Positions 28,401 to 35,860 of a stretch of DNA of 64,000 bases are shown here, piece by piece. The notes below the pieces were generated by a model that searched no databases, had not been told where the DNA came from, and was given only the letters and a program-made list of their open reading frames with translations. Position numbers and translations under genes: made by a program. The stretch is from NCBI RefSeq assembly GCF_005144745.1, contig NZ_SWKK01000003.1, positions 186,001 to 250,000 of the forward strand, written 5' to 3'. Position 1 is the first letter of the stretch, and each line of letters begins with the position of its first letter. Source of the DNA: Flavobacterium sp. ASW18X. GTDB lineage: Bacteria; Bacteroidota; Bacteroidia; Flavobacteriales; Flavobacteriaceae.

Positions 28401-29617
28401 TCTTTGGTAGTCAGAGCAATGTTAGATTTGAAGCTGCTCGTAAAGGTTGGCTAACTAATTTTACAGAGTTTAACTCTCAGTATATGCAAAACAGTACCAA
28501 GAGTTTAAATATTACAGCTACCGCTAATCCAATGCCAGACCTAACTATAGATTTAACAGCAGACAGGCAAATGACCAATAGTTTGCAAGAGAACTACGTT
28601 CCGGATTTATGGAGTCAGGGTCTTAACGGTCTAGTAAACAACATTGGGAATTTTAGTATTTCTACAGTAATGATAGGAACTGCTTTTGGTAAGAGCGATG
28701 AATTTGATTCTGAAACGTTTGAAGAGTTTAAGGCTAACAGAAGGGTGATTGCAGACCGTATTGTTAGTGACCGTGGTGCCAATATCAACACGGTGGATGA
28801 GGATGGTTTCCCTACCGGATATGGTAAAACCAGTCAAGATGTATTATTGCCTGCATTTTTTGCAGCATATACAGGTCAAGATGCAGAACGTGTTAATTTA
28901 GATGCGTTTAGGGAAATTCCAATTCCGAATTGGAATTTAAAGTATACCGGTTTAATGAAAAACAGGTGGTTCAAGAAAAAATTCAAAAGATTTTCGTTGC
29001 AACACGGCTATAGAGCAGCATATAGTGTAAATAATTTTCAAACTAATTTAGAGCGTGTACAATTATTAACCGATAATGCACCTACCGTAAATGGCGAAAC
29101 AGGTAATATATTGCCAGAAAATTTAATTGGTAATGTGGTTTTGACAGATGAGTTTAATCCGTTAATGCGGGTAGATTTTGAAATGAAAAATTCCTTAAGT
29201 GTACTTGCAGAGGTGCGCACAGATAGAACACTTTCTTTGAGTTTTGATAATAGTTTGCTTACAGAAATTAATGGTAAAGAATACACCGTTGGTTTAGGGT
29301 ATCGTTTTAAAGACGTTCAATTTGTAACCAACATTGGGGGCGAGCGTACCCGTCTAAAAGGCGATTTAAATCTTAAAGCAGACCTTTCTGTAAGGGATAA
29401 CATCACTATAATACGTAATCTAGATATCGATAACAATCAAATTACCTCAGGTCAAGATTTATGGAGTATAAAGTTTACTGCAGATTATGCGCTAAGTAAA
29501 AATCTCAATGCCTTATTCTTTTATGACCATTCTTTCTCACAGTTCAAGGTGTCTACCGCATTCCCGCAAACTACCATAAATGCAGGCTTTACCATCAGGT
29601 ATAACTTTGGTAATTAG
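22442..29617 (+). CDS. sprA: SprA, giant T9SS translocon and gliding motility protein
   Basis: Outer-membrane translocon of the type IX secretion system, about 2391 residues, the expected size. It has a signal peptide (core LLVLVFLVLMATSATAQ) and the family's N-terminal FFESIFGGNTIEVIPQGSVAMDLG. It ends in many predicted beta strands, closing with an aromatic-rich TINAGFTIRYNFGN as in outer-membrane barrels. Known SprA is a 36-strand barrel. There is no ATG before the signal peptide: TTG at 22442 is the likely start, with GTG codons at 22454 and 22463 as alternatives. It is probably co-transcribed with ruvA. Confidence 0.95.
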   Translation: MKRGVFLVLNSIGVKHLLVLVFLVLMATSATAQEQEQVQDSVQTGVALGKILLENPDSIISKYTFDPKINRYVYTVSVGDFNVNHPIFLTPEQYYELVRKESMKSYFKEKIDAYTGKKEGSEEARKNLLPNFYVNNNFFESIFGGNTIEVIPQGSVAMDLGVIWQKNDNPALSPRNRTNLSFDFDQRISLSLLGKVGERLQVTANYDTEATFDFQNLIKLDYTPTEDDILRKIEIGNVNMPLNSSLITGAQSLFGVKTQLQFGKTTVTAVFSEQRSQNSTVVAQGGGTLNEFALTALDYDEDKHFFLAQYFRDNYDKALSNYPFIQSQVQITRLEVWVTNRTQQTINVRNIVALQDLGEGRMGPEGQERTKIGKEGTPPAGFFNEMGNGILPENGNNDFNPGLINEGGALNTAIRDIATVEQGFNAGALGGYQMSQGADYAILENARKLEVNRDYVFDSQLGYISLNQRLSNDEVLGVAFQYTYQGEVYQVGEFANGGVDATSVSTGANPIIENNTLILKLLKSNITNVEDPIWDLMMKNIYSTGAYQLSEEDFKLNILYTDPTPRNYITPVDASTGWPSGLEDRILINVFNLDRLNVYNDVQPGGDGFFDYIPGITVDTQTGRIIFTKVEPFGEYLFNLLESGVEDYANTNTYNANQQKYVFRNMYAQTKAASLQEAEKNRFQLKGRYKSQGNNGIPIGAFNVPRGSVRVTAGGRQLQEGIDYTVNYAAGTVQILDPSLEASNTPINISVENNAVFGQQTRRFTGVNVEHKFNENFVLGGTLLNLNERPLTQKSNYGVEPVNNTIYGFNGNFSTEVPFLTRLANKLPNIDTDVPSNVSLRGEVAFLKPNSPKNADFQGETTTYLDDFEGAQALIDIRSSLGWSLASPPVQFTQGVQDLETGFQRAKMSWYTIDPIFYTNQRPAGISDSDISSNATRRVFITEVFPESDIAQGQTTVQGTLDLVYYPNQKGPYNANTAFEAEAAEDKWAGIMRSLSSTNFEQSNVEFVQFWVLDPYVDGETVNGNQGELVFNLGNISEDILKDGRKQYENGLPGTTNTEIPRQTAWGQVPSTQALVYAFDADEANRTLQDLGYDGLTDADEAAIYNGPANDPALDNYTYYLNKEGDILERYIDFNNPQGNSPVAVSNTNRGSTTLPDVEDVDRDLTMNTINSYFEYRIPIKPNTTIDDQYVTDIREGQATGTRVPDGTPRNYRWIQYKIPLSEFTDAVGGISDFRSISFMRMYLTGFQDDVVLRFATLDLVRGDWRSYTNTLQPGVDDIPADDGTIVDVNTVNIQENETRDPIPYRLPPGVVREQLNNNNTIIRQNEQSLSFTVENLEPQDSRGVFKNINIDVRQYERIKMFMHAEKLFNTDYSDAATPLVGFIRIGTDFSENFYQIERALQFTPFGTTDADGVWPEVNEIDVALDDLNKVKSLRIAQRADGVALNELRFYEVVDGNVVEVAEFSPRTPGVNRIGIRGNPSFGSIRSMMVGVKNIDDIPARGEVWFNELRLAGLDNNGGWAAIAALDANMADFANVSATASTSTSGFGSIDQMPNERAREDAISYDVVTNVNVGQLFPKKWNLQLPVNFGVSETLITPEFDPVFDDLKLDDLIDAADSPELAEQTREQAEEYTKRRSINLIGVRKNRSEEADANFYDIENFTFNYSYNKTNHRDFEIADLQDENVTTGFVYNHNFKPATIAPLAKKDSILNGKYWQWLKEMNFNFLPTSVSLNANYNRSFNQQRFRDVLEPGVEALDLPLLQQRNYLFNWQYALNYSISKSLRLNLTASNNNIVRNYFNVDGDTESGVNELLDLWDGFFDIGEPNRHAQQMQLNYELPLDKIPFLDFVNASYTYTSNFDWQRGGDALAEVARESLGDPNAQINTVQNANTHNLTANLTMQRFYDFLGLKKRDGKLPTAIAVRGEKGKQAKDLKPKSKTGKGMNALIDFVTMVKRVNVSYNENNGKVLPGYTQSIGFVGTARPSLGFVFGSQSNVRFEAARKGWLTNFTEFNSQYMQNSTKSLNITATANPMPDLTIDLTADRQMTNSLQENYVPDLWSQGLNGLVNNIGNFSISTVMIGTAFGKSDEFDSETFEEFKANRRVIADRIVSDRGANINTVDEDGFPTGYGKTSQDVLLPAFFAAYTGQDAERVNLDAFREIPIPNWNLKYTGLMKNRWFKKKFKRFSLQHGYRAAYSVNNFQTNLERVQLLTDNAPTVNGETGNILPENLIGNVVLTDEFNPLMRVDFEMKNSLSVLAEVRTDRTLSLSFDNSLLTEINGKEYTVGLGYRFKDVQFVTNIGGERTRLKGDLNLKADLSVRDNITIIRNLDIDNNQITSGQDLWSIKFTADYALSKNLNALFFYDHSFSQFKVSTAFPQTTINAGFTIRYNFGN

Positions 29618-29658
29618 AACGATGTGAAAAATAGCATTTAGAATAACTATAAAATTAC

Positions 29659-29688
29659 TTTGTATAGCTACGGAAAACTTTAAATTTG
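29659..29688 (+). promoter_or_regulatory. Promoter of gcvH
   Basis: TTTG at 29659-29662, an 18-base spacer, then TAAATTTG at 29681-29688: a full Bacteroidota promoter. The predicted start near 29693 leaves a short leader before either candidate ATG. Confidence 0.65.
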
Positions 29689-29710
29689 TGTCGACTCTAA
29701 AATGGATAAA

Positions 29711-30091
29711 ATGAATATTCCTTCAGAATTAAAGTACACAAAAGACCACGAGTGGGTCAAGATTGATGGTGACACTGCAACCGTAGGTATTACAGATTTT
29801 GCGCAAGGCGAATTAGGTGATATTGTTTATGTTGAGGTAGAGACCCTAGACGAGACTTTAGATAAAGATGAAGTCTTTGGAACTGTAGAAGCTGTAAAAA
29901 CAGTTTCTGACTTGTTTTTGCCACTTTCTGGTGAAATAGTTGCGTTCAACGAAAGCCTTGAAGACGAGCCAGAAAAGGTAAATTCTGATCCATATGGAGA
30001 GGGTTGGATGATTAAAGTAAAATTTAACAACCCAGATGAGGTTACACAATTAATGAGTGATGCAGATTACAAGGAACTTGTAGGTGCTTAA
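29711..30091 (+). CDS. gcvH: Glycine cleavage system H protein
   Basis: Lipoyl carrier of the glycine cleavage complex, shuttling the aminomethyl group between P and T proteins, 126 residues. The lipoylated lysine is K63 in [13 protein letters not shown]. The N-terminus reads [15 protein letters not shown] as in relatives, so I place the start at 29711 rather than at the in-frame ATG three codons earlier (29702). The 3' end overlaps the VanZ-like gene by eight bases. The other gcv genes are not in this window. Confidence 0.95.
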   Translation: MNIPSELKYTKDHEWVKIDGDTATVGITDFAQGELGDIVYVEVETLDETLDKDEVFGTVEAVKTVSDLFLPLSGEIVAFNESLEDEPEKVNSDPYGEGWMIKVKFNNPDEVTQLMSDADYKELVGA

Positions 30092-30470
30092 GAATAACAA
30101 ATACACAATTTTAGGAATAAGCTGGTTGGTGTTGGTAACATCTCTCAGCTTATTTTCGTTTTCAACAGATGTAAATACAGGGATAGATATACCCCATTTA
30201 GACAAGTTGGTTCACTTTTCTTTCTATTTTGGAGTAGTGCTGCTAGGTTGTCTTAGTTTGTTAGAACAGGGAGCTCAGAATTTAAGTAGAATAGTTAAAT
30301 ATTTAATCATCTTCGCAATTGCATACGGCCTTTTCATAGAAATTTTGCAATATGTAATGCCTTATCATAGGGAGGCAGATATTTTTGACTTTTTGGCTAA
30401 TAGTTTTGGGGCAATAGTGGCCGGTTTGCTCATTAAAAAGTACCGTTCACTCATTTACCGCATAAAATGA
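30084..30470 (+). CDS. VanZ-like membrane protein
   Basis: Small integral membrane protein of 128 residues with about four helices. The motif [16 protein letters not shown], and later [18 protein letters not shown], match the VanZ/YoaJ-like family, whose role is unclear outside teicoplanin resistance loci. The start is GTG at 30084, inside the end of gcvH, so it is probably translated by coupling. I do not infer glycopeptide resistance. Confidence 0.8.
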   Translation: MLKNNKYTILGISWLVLVTSLSLFSFSTDVNTGIDIPHLDKLVHFSFYFGVVLLGCLSLLEQGAQNLSRIVKYLIIFAIAYGLFIEILQYVMPYHREADIFDFLANSFGAIVAGLLIKKYRSLIYRIK

Positions 30471-30537
30471 GCCATGAATTTGCCAATATTTTAAATATTT
30501 GGTTAAATTAGCCCGTAGGAAAAATCAAAAGAGAATT

Positions 30538-31242
30538 ATGGAACCGAAAAAGAACCCAAAAGCAGATGTAGGTAGGAATAGTGGCCTATACTTTGTCATT
30601 GGTCTTGCCCTAGTGATGGCCTTAGTGTATACTGGACTAGAGTGGAAGAAATACGAAGAGACCAACGATTACGATATATCCATGAACGTGGAGGACGATT
30701 TGGATGAAGAAGTTCCGATGACGGAGCAGATAAAAACACCACCACCGCCACCACCGCCAGCTGCGCCAGAGGTAATAGAGGTTGTAGAAGATGAAGAAGA
30801 GGTAGAAGAAACTGTAATAGAATCTACAGAAACTAGCCAGGAAGAAGAAATCATGGAAGTAGAAGAAGTAGAGGTAGAAGAGGTAGAAGAAGATATTTCT
30901 GTTCCTTTTGCGGTAATTGAAGATGTTCCTGTTTTTCCAGGTTGTGAGGGTGCTAGTGATAAAAAAGCTTGTTTTCAAGAGCAAATGCAAAAGCATATCC
31001 GTAAAAATTTCCGTTATCCAGAGATTGCTCAAGAAATGGGGATACAAGGTAGAGTTGCGGTAATGTTTACTATACAAAAAGATGGTAGCATCGGTAACAT
31101 TAGAATGCGTGGGCCAGACAAAAATTTAGAAGCAGAGGCGTTAAGGATTATCAATAAATTACCTAAAATGACACCAGGTAAACAAAGAGGACGCCCTGTA
31201 AAAGTACCTTTTAGTATTCCAATTACTTTTAAGTTACAATAA
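30538..31242 (+). CDS. Energy transducer TonB
   Basis: Links the proton motive force at the inner membrane to outer-membrane TonB-dependent receptors, 234 residues. It has one N-terminal helix (about 18-35). A proline run (TPPPPPPPAAP) and a long acidic Glu/Val stretch (about 80-120) span the periplasm. The C-terminal TonB domain starts near IRKNFRYPEIAQEMG and ends FSIPITFKLQ. ExbB/ExbD are not in the window. I chose the ATG at 30538, just before the charged cytoplasmic tail; the frame extends to 30499 with no support. A terminator follows. Confidence 0.9.
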   Translation: MEPKKNPKADVGRNSGLYFVIGLALVMALVYTGLEWKKYEETNDYDISMNVEDDLDEEVPMTEQIKTPPPPPPPAAPEVIEVVEDEEEVEETVIESTETSQEEEIMEVEEVEVEEVEEDISVPFAVIEDVPVFPGCEGASDKKACFQEQMQKHIRKNFRYPEIAQEMGIQGRVAVMFTIQKDGSIGNIRMRGPDKNLEAEALRIINKLPKMTPGKQRGRPVKVPFSIPITFKLQ

Positions 31243-31261
31243 CAAACCAACAATAATTTAC

Positions 31262-31292
31262 AAAAACCCTAGCCTATAAGCTAGGGTTTTTT
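31262..31292 (+). terminator. Intrinsic terminator after tonB
   Basis: ACCCTAGC (31266-31273) pairs with GCTAGGGT (31280-31287) around a six-base loop. Five A precede it and a T run follows. Confidence 0.9.
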
Positions 31293-31345
31293 GTTTCTCT
31301 TCTTCTTCAGTTAAATTCCTAGCAGTCATAATTTTTATACTAAGA

Positions 31346-31376
31346 TTGCAAAGAAGGCAACTCCACCGTATCTTTG
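31346..31376 (+). promoter_or_regulatory. Promoter of the cyoE-oxidase operon
   Basis: TTG at 31346-31348, a 20-base spacer, and TATCTTTG at 31369-31376. The predicted start lies near 31382, about 15 bases before the cyoE ATG. Confidence 0.65.
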
Positions 31377-31397
31377 CAGGCCAATTAGAATAATAAG

Positions 31398-32300
31398 ATG
31401 AAGTCTGCCGTAGGCACATTGCAAAATATGAACTGGTCCTTGGTTTTTGCTGATTTTAAAGAGATTACCAAGGTAAGGCTTGCGGTGAGTGTTGTTTTTT
31501 CTTCCATTGCAGGCTACTTTTTAGGTGCAGAAACAATTAATTTCTTTCATTTGTTATACCTAGCAACAGGAGGTTATTGTATGGTGGGTGCCTCCAACGC
31601 TTATAATCAGGTCATAGAAAGAGATTTAGATGCGCTAATGAAGCGTACTAAAAACAGGCCGTTACCTGCAGGGCGTATGTCTGTGAATGTTGCAATGACG
31701 ATTGCCATTACCCTTACAATTTTGGGTGTTTTCTTATTGTATCAGCTGAATCCTAAGACAGCCTTGTTTGGTGCAATATCTATCTTTTTATATACTAGTG
31801 TATACACTCCTTTAAAAACGATTACCCCACTAGCGGTGTTTGTAGGGGCAATACCTGGGGCAATACCATTTATGCTTGGATGGGTTGCCGCTACAAATGA
31901 ATTTGGAATTGAACCAGGTACTTTATTTATGATACAATTCTTTTGGCAATTTCCACACTTTTGGGCATTGGGTTGGATGCTAGATGAAGATTATAGCAAA
32001 GGCGGATTTAAAATGTTGCCAACGGGTAAAAAAGATGCTAGTACCGCATTGCAAATTATACTATATACCATTTGGATGATTGTAATTTCTGTAATTCCTG
32101 TATTTGGTTTTACTGGGAGATTATTGTTATCTGTGCCAGCTGCAATTGTTGTTTTCTTAATGGGATTGGTTATGTTGATTTTTGCCTTTAAGCTATACGA
32201 GAAAAAAGATAATGTGTCTGCAAGAAAACTAATGCTAGCAAGTGTAAGTTATATTACGTTGATGCAGCTAGTTTATGTTGCAGATAAATTTTTGCAATAA
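31398..32300 (+). CDS. cyoE: Protohaem IX farnesyltransferase (haem O synthase)
   Basis: UbiA-family prenyltransferase that farnesylates haem b to haem O, the first step towards haem A for the oxidase; 300 residues and about nine helices. The first Asp-rich motif is NQVIERDLDALMKRTKNRPL. The second conserved region includes WQFPHFWALGWMLDEDYSKGGFKMLP. It opens an operon of oxidase subunits and assembly factors. No haem A synthase (ctaA) is present in the window. Confidence 0.95.
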   Translation: MKSAVGTLQNMNWSLVFADFKEITKVRLAVSVVFSSIAGYFLGAETINFFHLLYLATGGYCMVGASNAYNQVIERDLDALMKRTKNRPLPAGRMSVNVAMTIAITLTILGVFLLYQLNPKTALFGAISIFLYTSVYTPLKTITPLAVFVGAIPGAIPFMLGWVAATNEFGIEPGTLFMIQFFWQFPHFWALGWMLDEDYSKGGFKMLPTGKKDASTALQIILYTIWMIVISVIPVFGFTGRLLLSVPAAIVVFLMGLVMLIFAFKLYEKKDNVSARKLMLASVSYITLMQLVYVADKFLQ

Positions 32301-32310
32301 AAAGAAAATT

Positions 32311-32895
32311 ATGGATTTAACACAAGGAACCAATAAGGAGAAGAATGCAAGAGCAAAGAAAATGATGCTTTGGTTTGGTATTGTTAGTCTTATTATGGGT
32401 TTTGCAGGTTGGACAAGTGCTTACATAGTTAGTAGTAAGCGTAAAGATTGGTTACAAACTGTAGAGCTGCCGCAATTGTTTTTGGTAAGTACTACTGTAA
32501 TTGTATTGAGTAGTTTAACTTTTGTATTGGCTAGAATGGCAATGAAGAAGGGGGCAACAAAAATGGTTACAGCATGGCTGTTAGTTACTTTTGGGTTGGG
32601 TATTGCCTTTATTGTTTTGCAATTTTTAGGCTTTAATGAAATGATTATGGAGTACGGTTACCGTTTTACGGGACCTACTAGTAATATTAAAATGTCTTAC
32701 GTATACTTAATAGCTGCTGTGCACATTGTGCACGTGGTGGCTGGTTTGTTAGTGCTCTTGGGGGTTACAATCAATCACTTAAGGGCTAAGTATACACCAG
32801 AAGACCATTTAGGTTTAGAGTTGGGTGCTATGTTTTGGCACTTCTTAGATTTTTTGTGGGTTTACTTGGTACTCTTTATGTACTTTGTAAAATAA
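32311..32895 (+). CDS. Cytochrome c oxidase subunit III, short paralogue
   Basis: Haem-copper oxidase subunit III family, 194 residues with five membrane helices. It has the LWFGIVSLIMGFAGWTSAYIV first helix and the C-terminal AVHIVHVVAGLLVLL and FWHFLDFLWVYLVLFMYFVK segments conserved in the family. The start at 32311 follows the cyoE stop by ten bases; an earlier in-frame ATG at 32275 lies within cyoE. It is followed by a second, longer subunit III gene, an arrangement I know from Flavobacteriia. Confidence 0.9.
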   Translation: MDLTQGTNKEKNARAKKMMLWFGIVSLIMGFAGWTSAYIVSSKRKDWLQTVELPQLFLVSTTVIVLSSLTFVLARMAMKKGATKMVTAWLLVTFGLGIAFIVLQFLGFNEMIMEYGYRFTGPTSNIKMSYVYLIAAVHIVHVVAGLLVLLGVTINHLRAKYTPEDHLGLELGAMFWHFLDFLWVYLVLFMYFVK

Positions 32896-32950
32896 AAGCC
32901 AAAACTTAAAGTTTTACCTATCGGAGACTTTTAGAAAAGTGTAAAAGGTG

Positions 32951-32958
32951 TATTTTTG
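32951..32958 (+). promoter_or_regulatory. -7 promoter box before the second subunit III gene
   Basis: TATTTTTG is an exact TAnnTTTG match, 30 bases upstream of the ATG at 32988. It suggests that the second half of the operon has its own promoter. The -33 region (TTT at 32929-32931) is partial. Confidence 0.45.
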
Positions 32959-32987
32959 CTAAAGTTTTATTAAAACGGAAATTTTAT

Positions 32988-33965
32988 ATGGAAACAACGG
33001 TAACGACCGGAACGGAAGATAGTGTTTGGGGAGGCGGTAATAAGCCACTAGGTGCTAGCTACGGTAAAATGATGATGTGGTTCTTTATTGTTTCAGATGC
33101 GCTTACGTTCTCTGGATTCTTGGCCGCATACGGATTCTCTAGATTTAAATTCATTGAAACCTGGCCTATAGCCGATGAGGTTTTTACGCACGTGCCGTTC
33201 TTTCATGGAAATTATCCCATGATTTATGTTGCATTTATGACCTTTATTTTAATCATGTCTTCCGTAACCATGGTGTTAGCGGTAGATGCGGGTCATAAAA
33301 TGAAGCAAAACAAAGTAATCGTTTACATGTTCTTAACCATCATAGGCGGTGCAATCTTTGTTGGTTCACAGGCGTGGGAATGGGCTACTTTTATTAAAGG
33401 AGATTACGGAGCGTTGGAAACTAAAGGGGGTAGAATTCTTCAGTTTGTAGACGCTACCAATGATAATAAGAGAATTGCAATAGGTGATTTTGCTAAAGCG
33501 ATTCCTGGGGAGCGTGTAACCCATACCAATGATAAAGGTGTTTGGTACGAAGGCGAATCAGAGCTAACTACCTTTTCTTTAACAGAAGTTGTAGAAGGTT
33601 TAAAAGCCAATCCTAATGTTTTAATCCGTACGGAGCAAATTAATGAAGAAGGTGAAAAAACCATCTTAAATAGAACAGAGACCTTAGAAAAGGTAAACCA
33701 GGCAGTACGCGTTGTAGAGGGTGCTAATCTAATTCGTAACGAATACGGTAGCCGCCTATTTGCAGACTTTTTCTTTTTTATCACTGGTTTTCACGGTTTC
33801 CACGTATTCTCCGGTGTAGTACTGAATGTAATTATTTTCTTGAATGTAGTTATCGGTACGTACGAGAGAAGAGGACATTATGAGATGGTAGAGAAAGTAG
33901 GTCTTTATTGGCACTTTGTAGATTTAGTTTGGGTATTTGTATTTACCTTCTTCTACTTAGTATAA
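32988..33965 (+). CDS. Cytochrome c oxidase subunit III, long paralogue with inserted domain
   Basis: Second subunit III protein, 325 residues. The outer parts match the family: KMMMWFFIVSDALTFSGFLAAYGF at the start, FHGFHVFSGVVLN and YWHFVDLVWVFVFTFFYLV at the end. About 105 hydrophilic residues (roughly 145-250, from KGDYGALETKGG to RNEYGSRLF) are inserted between helices, probably on the periplasmic side. That makes it much longer than its 194-residue neighbour. The insert may contact alternative complex III or subunit II, but this is inference. Confidence 0.88.
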   Translation: METTVTTGTEDSVWGGGNKPLGASYGKMMMWFFIVSDALTFSGFLAAYGFSRFKFIETWPIADEVFTHVPFFHGNYPMIYVAFMTFILIMSSVTMVLAVDAGHKMKQNKVIVYMFLTIIGGAIFVGSQAWEWATFIKGDYGALETKGGRILQFVDATNDNKRIAIGDFAKAIPGERVTHTNDKGVWYEGESELTTFSLTEVVEGLKANPNVLIRTEQINEEGEKTILNRTETLEKVNQAVRVVEGANLIRNEYGSRLFADFFFFITGFHGFHVFSGVVLNVIIFLNVVIGTYERRGHYEMVEKVGLYWHFVDLVWVFVFTFFYLV

Positions 33966-34004
33966 TTAAAATAGAGTTTAAGCAAAGCGATAAAAGCATA
34001 TTTA

Positions 34005-34388
34005 ATGGGTCACGAACATAAATTAGAAATATTTAGAGGAGCTTTAAAATTTAAGTCTAACGTTCAGAAAATTTGGGGCGTACTTATTTTCCTTTCCATT
34101 GTAACAGCAGTAGAAGTAGTTTTAGGTATTTACAAGCCAGACTTTTTAATGGATACCTATGTGCTAGATATGAAATTATTAAATTGGATTTTCATCATCT
34201 TAACAATTGTAAAAGCATATTATATTGCTTGGGATTTTATGCACTTAAGAGATGAAAAAAGTGCCTTGCGTAGAGCTATTGTATGGACACCAATTTTCCT
34301 AATTTCTTATTTGGTGTTTATTTTGTTGTTTGAGGCGACATATATCTATGATGTATTTAAAAACGGATTCCTGTCTTGGAACTTCTAG
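34005..34388 (+). CDS. Cytochrome c oxidase subunit IV family protein
   Basis: Small polytopic protein of 127 residues with three membrane helices (about 23-43, 58-78, 90-113). It has the KAYYIAWDFMHLRDEKSALRR segment between helices 2 and 3 that marks this family (COX4_pro/CtaF-like). It completes the oxidase subunit set after the two subunit III genes and is followed by a terminator. Confidence 0.88.
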   Translation: MGHEHKLEIFRGALKFKSNVQKIWGVLIFLSIVTAVEVVLGIYKPDFLMDTYVLDMKLLNWIFIILTIVKAYYIAWDFMHLRDEKSALRRAIVWTPIFLISYLVFILLFEATYIYDVFKNGFLSWNF

Positions 34389-34411
34389 TTTTAGGATATT
34401 AATAATATAAT

Positions 34412-34439
34412 AAGGGCGGTTTTAAGACCGCCTTTTTTT
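34412..34439 (+). terminator. Intrinsic terminator after the subunit IV gene
   Basis: GGCGGT (34415-34420) pairs with ACCGCC (34427-34432) around TTTAAG. It can be extended by A-T and one G-T pair, and a seven-T run follows. Confidence 0.88.
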
Positions 34440-34446
34440 ATTTTTG
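34439..34446 (+). promoter_or_regulatory. Possible -7 box directly after the terminator
   Basis: TATTTTTG begins at the last T of the terminator tract and is an exact TAnnTTTG match. It would start the Sco-like/SCO operon near 34452. Because a T-rich tract can generate this by chance and no TTG lies upstream, support is moderate. Confidence 0.35.
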
Positions 34447-34503
34447 TACTCTAGTTTTTAACCAGTTTTATGGTGATATAAGATTGGTAATTTGCTGCTT
34501 GTT

Positions 34504-35136
34504 ATGAAAAAGACTTTTGTACTTATTGTTTTATTTGTACTGCCTTTAGTGGCGTATTTATTCTTTGCTTCTGGAGTCAATAATTTTGGGCGTTTACCAG
34601 TATTACAAGAGAATGTAGAGGATGTTGCTGTAATCGGTGATAGTATTGAATTTAAAAGTAAGATAACTATCCTTGGATTTTTGGGCGTTGATGTTGCTTC
34701 TAAAAGCGCAAATGCTTTCAATTTAAATCAAAAAATTTACAAACGGTTTTCAGAGTTTAAGGATTTTCAGTTTGTAATGCTAGTTCCAAAAGGGCAAGAG
34801 GCAGCGGTAAATTCCTTAAAAGAAGAGCTTGGTAAGCTTTCTGAGATTGATAAATGGAACTTTGTCTTTGCGGATGCTAAAGAAGTCAAATCAATCTTTA
34901 ATAGTTTAAATAGCAATTTGAAGTTAGATGAGGATTTAGGGTCCAATTACGTATTTATAGTAGACAAAGATGCTAATCTACGAGGTAGAAAAGACGATGA
35001 GGATGAAGGAACTAAATATGGGTATAACGCTACTTCTGTCGCGGAGTTGAATAATAAAATGGAGGATGATGTAAAGATTATCCTTGCAGAATATAGATTA
35101 GCACTAAAAAAGAACAATGCCACAAGGAGCAAGTAA
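34504..35136 (+). CDS. Cysteine-free Sco/thioredoxin-like membrane-anchored protein
   Basis: Unrecognised protein of 211 residues with one N-terminal membrane anchor (TFVLIVLFVLPLVAYLFFASG) and a soluble domain that would be periplasmic. Its strand pattern (KITILGFLGVDV, FQFVMLVPKG, NYVFIVDKDANLRGR) resembles the thioredoxin fold of Sco proteins. However, there is no cysteine anywhere in it, so it cannot bind copper or do thiol chemistry in the Sco way. It overlaps the true SCO gene by 20 bases, which suggests a partner or structural role in oxidase assembly. I chose the ATG at 34504, before the Lys-Lys-Thr signal; an ATG 12 bases earlier is possible. Confidence 0.7.
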   Translation: MKKTFVLIVLFVLPLVAYLFFASGVNNFGRLPVLQENVEDVAVIGDSIEFKSKITILGFLGVDVASKSANAFNLNQKIYKRFSEFKDFQFVMLVPKGQEAAVNSLKEELGKLSEIDKWNFVFADAKEVKSIFNSLNSNLKLDEDLGSNYVFIVDKDANLRGRKDDEDEGTKYGYNATSVAELNNKMEDDVKIILAEYRLALKKNNATRSK

Positions 35137-35860
35137 TAAGAAGAAATACACTTATGTCTGGGTTTCTACCATTGTATTGGTGTTTGGAATCTTTGCTGTG
35201 TGCGAGATTACAAAAAGAATAAAAGACGGTACCATTGTAGAAAACGATAGAATGGCGGGTACTGCGATTGAAGAGCCATTAAGTTTCATAGTAAACAACG
35301 GCACAAAACGTAAGGTGCCTCCTTTTGCTTTCTATAACCAAGATAGTGTTCTAGTGACAAACAAGGATTATCTAGGTAAAGTGTATGTGGTAGATTTCTT
35401 TTTTACTACCTGCCCAACAATTTGCCCCGTAATGACTTCTAATTTGGTGGAAATACAAGATAAATTTGGAGGTCAAGATAATTTTGGAATTGCTTCCTTT
35501 AGTATAAATCCAAGATACGATACTCCAGAACGTTTAAGGGCGTATGCAGAAAAGTATGGGATAACAGATAAGGATTGGAATTTTATGACGGGGCAACAAG
35601 AGCAGATACATCAATTAGCATCAGAAGGTTTTTATATTATGGCTAATGAAGTGGAAGATGCACCTGGTGGTTTTGAACATAGTGGCATGTTTGCTTTGGT
35701 AGATAAAAACGGATACTTGCGCTCTAGAGTAGATGCATTTGGGAATCCTATTATTTACTATCGTGGAACCATTACAGAAAAGCAGGGCGTTAATAAGGAA
35801 GGTGAAACCCAGCAAATAACAATGCTAAAAGAAGATATTAATAAATTATTATTAGAGTAA
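35117..35860 (+). CDS. SCO1/SenC-family copper chaperone for oxidase assembly
   Basis: Membrane-anchored thioredoxin-fold protein of 247 residues that delivers copper to CuA of subunit II. It has an N-terminal helix (about 13-30), then CPTIC (C99, C103) in FFFTTCPTICPVM, and the distal His in FEHSGMFALVDKNG (H188). Those are the three copper ligands of the family. The gene starts inside the previous one and its TAA overlaps the next ATG (TAATG), so three products are probably made in step. Confidence 0.93.
   Translation: MPQGASNKKKYTYVWVSTIVLVFGIFAVCEITKRIKDGTIVENDRMAGTAIEEPLSFIVNNGTKRKVPPFAFYNQDSVLVTNKDYLGKVYVVDFFFTTCPTICPVMTSNLVEIQDKFGGQDNFGIASFSINPRYDTPERLRAYAEKYGITDKDWNFMTGQQEQIHQLASEGFYIMANEVEDAPGGFEHSGMFALVDKNGYLRSRVDAFGNPIIYYRGTITEKQGVNKEGETQQITMLKEDINKLLLE

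Noticed and set aside
30084-30470. Glycopeptide-resistance function for the VanZ-like protein
   Set aside because: No vanA-type ligase, VanX or VanH neighbours; VanZ-like proteins are common without resistance.
32311-33965. Possible frameshifted single subunit III gene
   Set aside because: Both genes have their own start and complete helix sets, and the second also has its own -7 box, so these are two paralogues rather than one broken gene.
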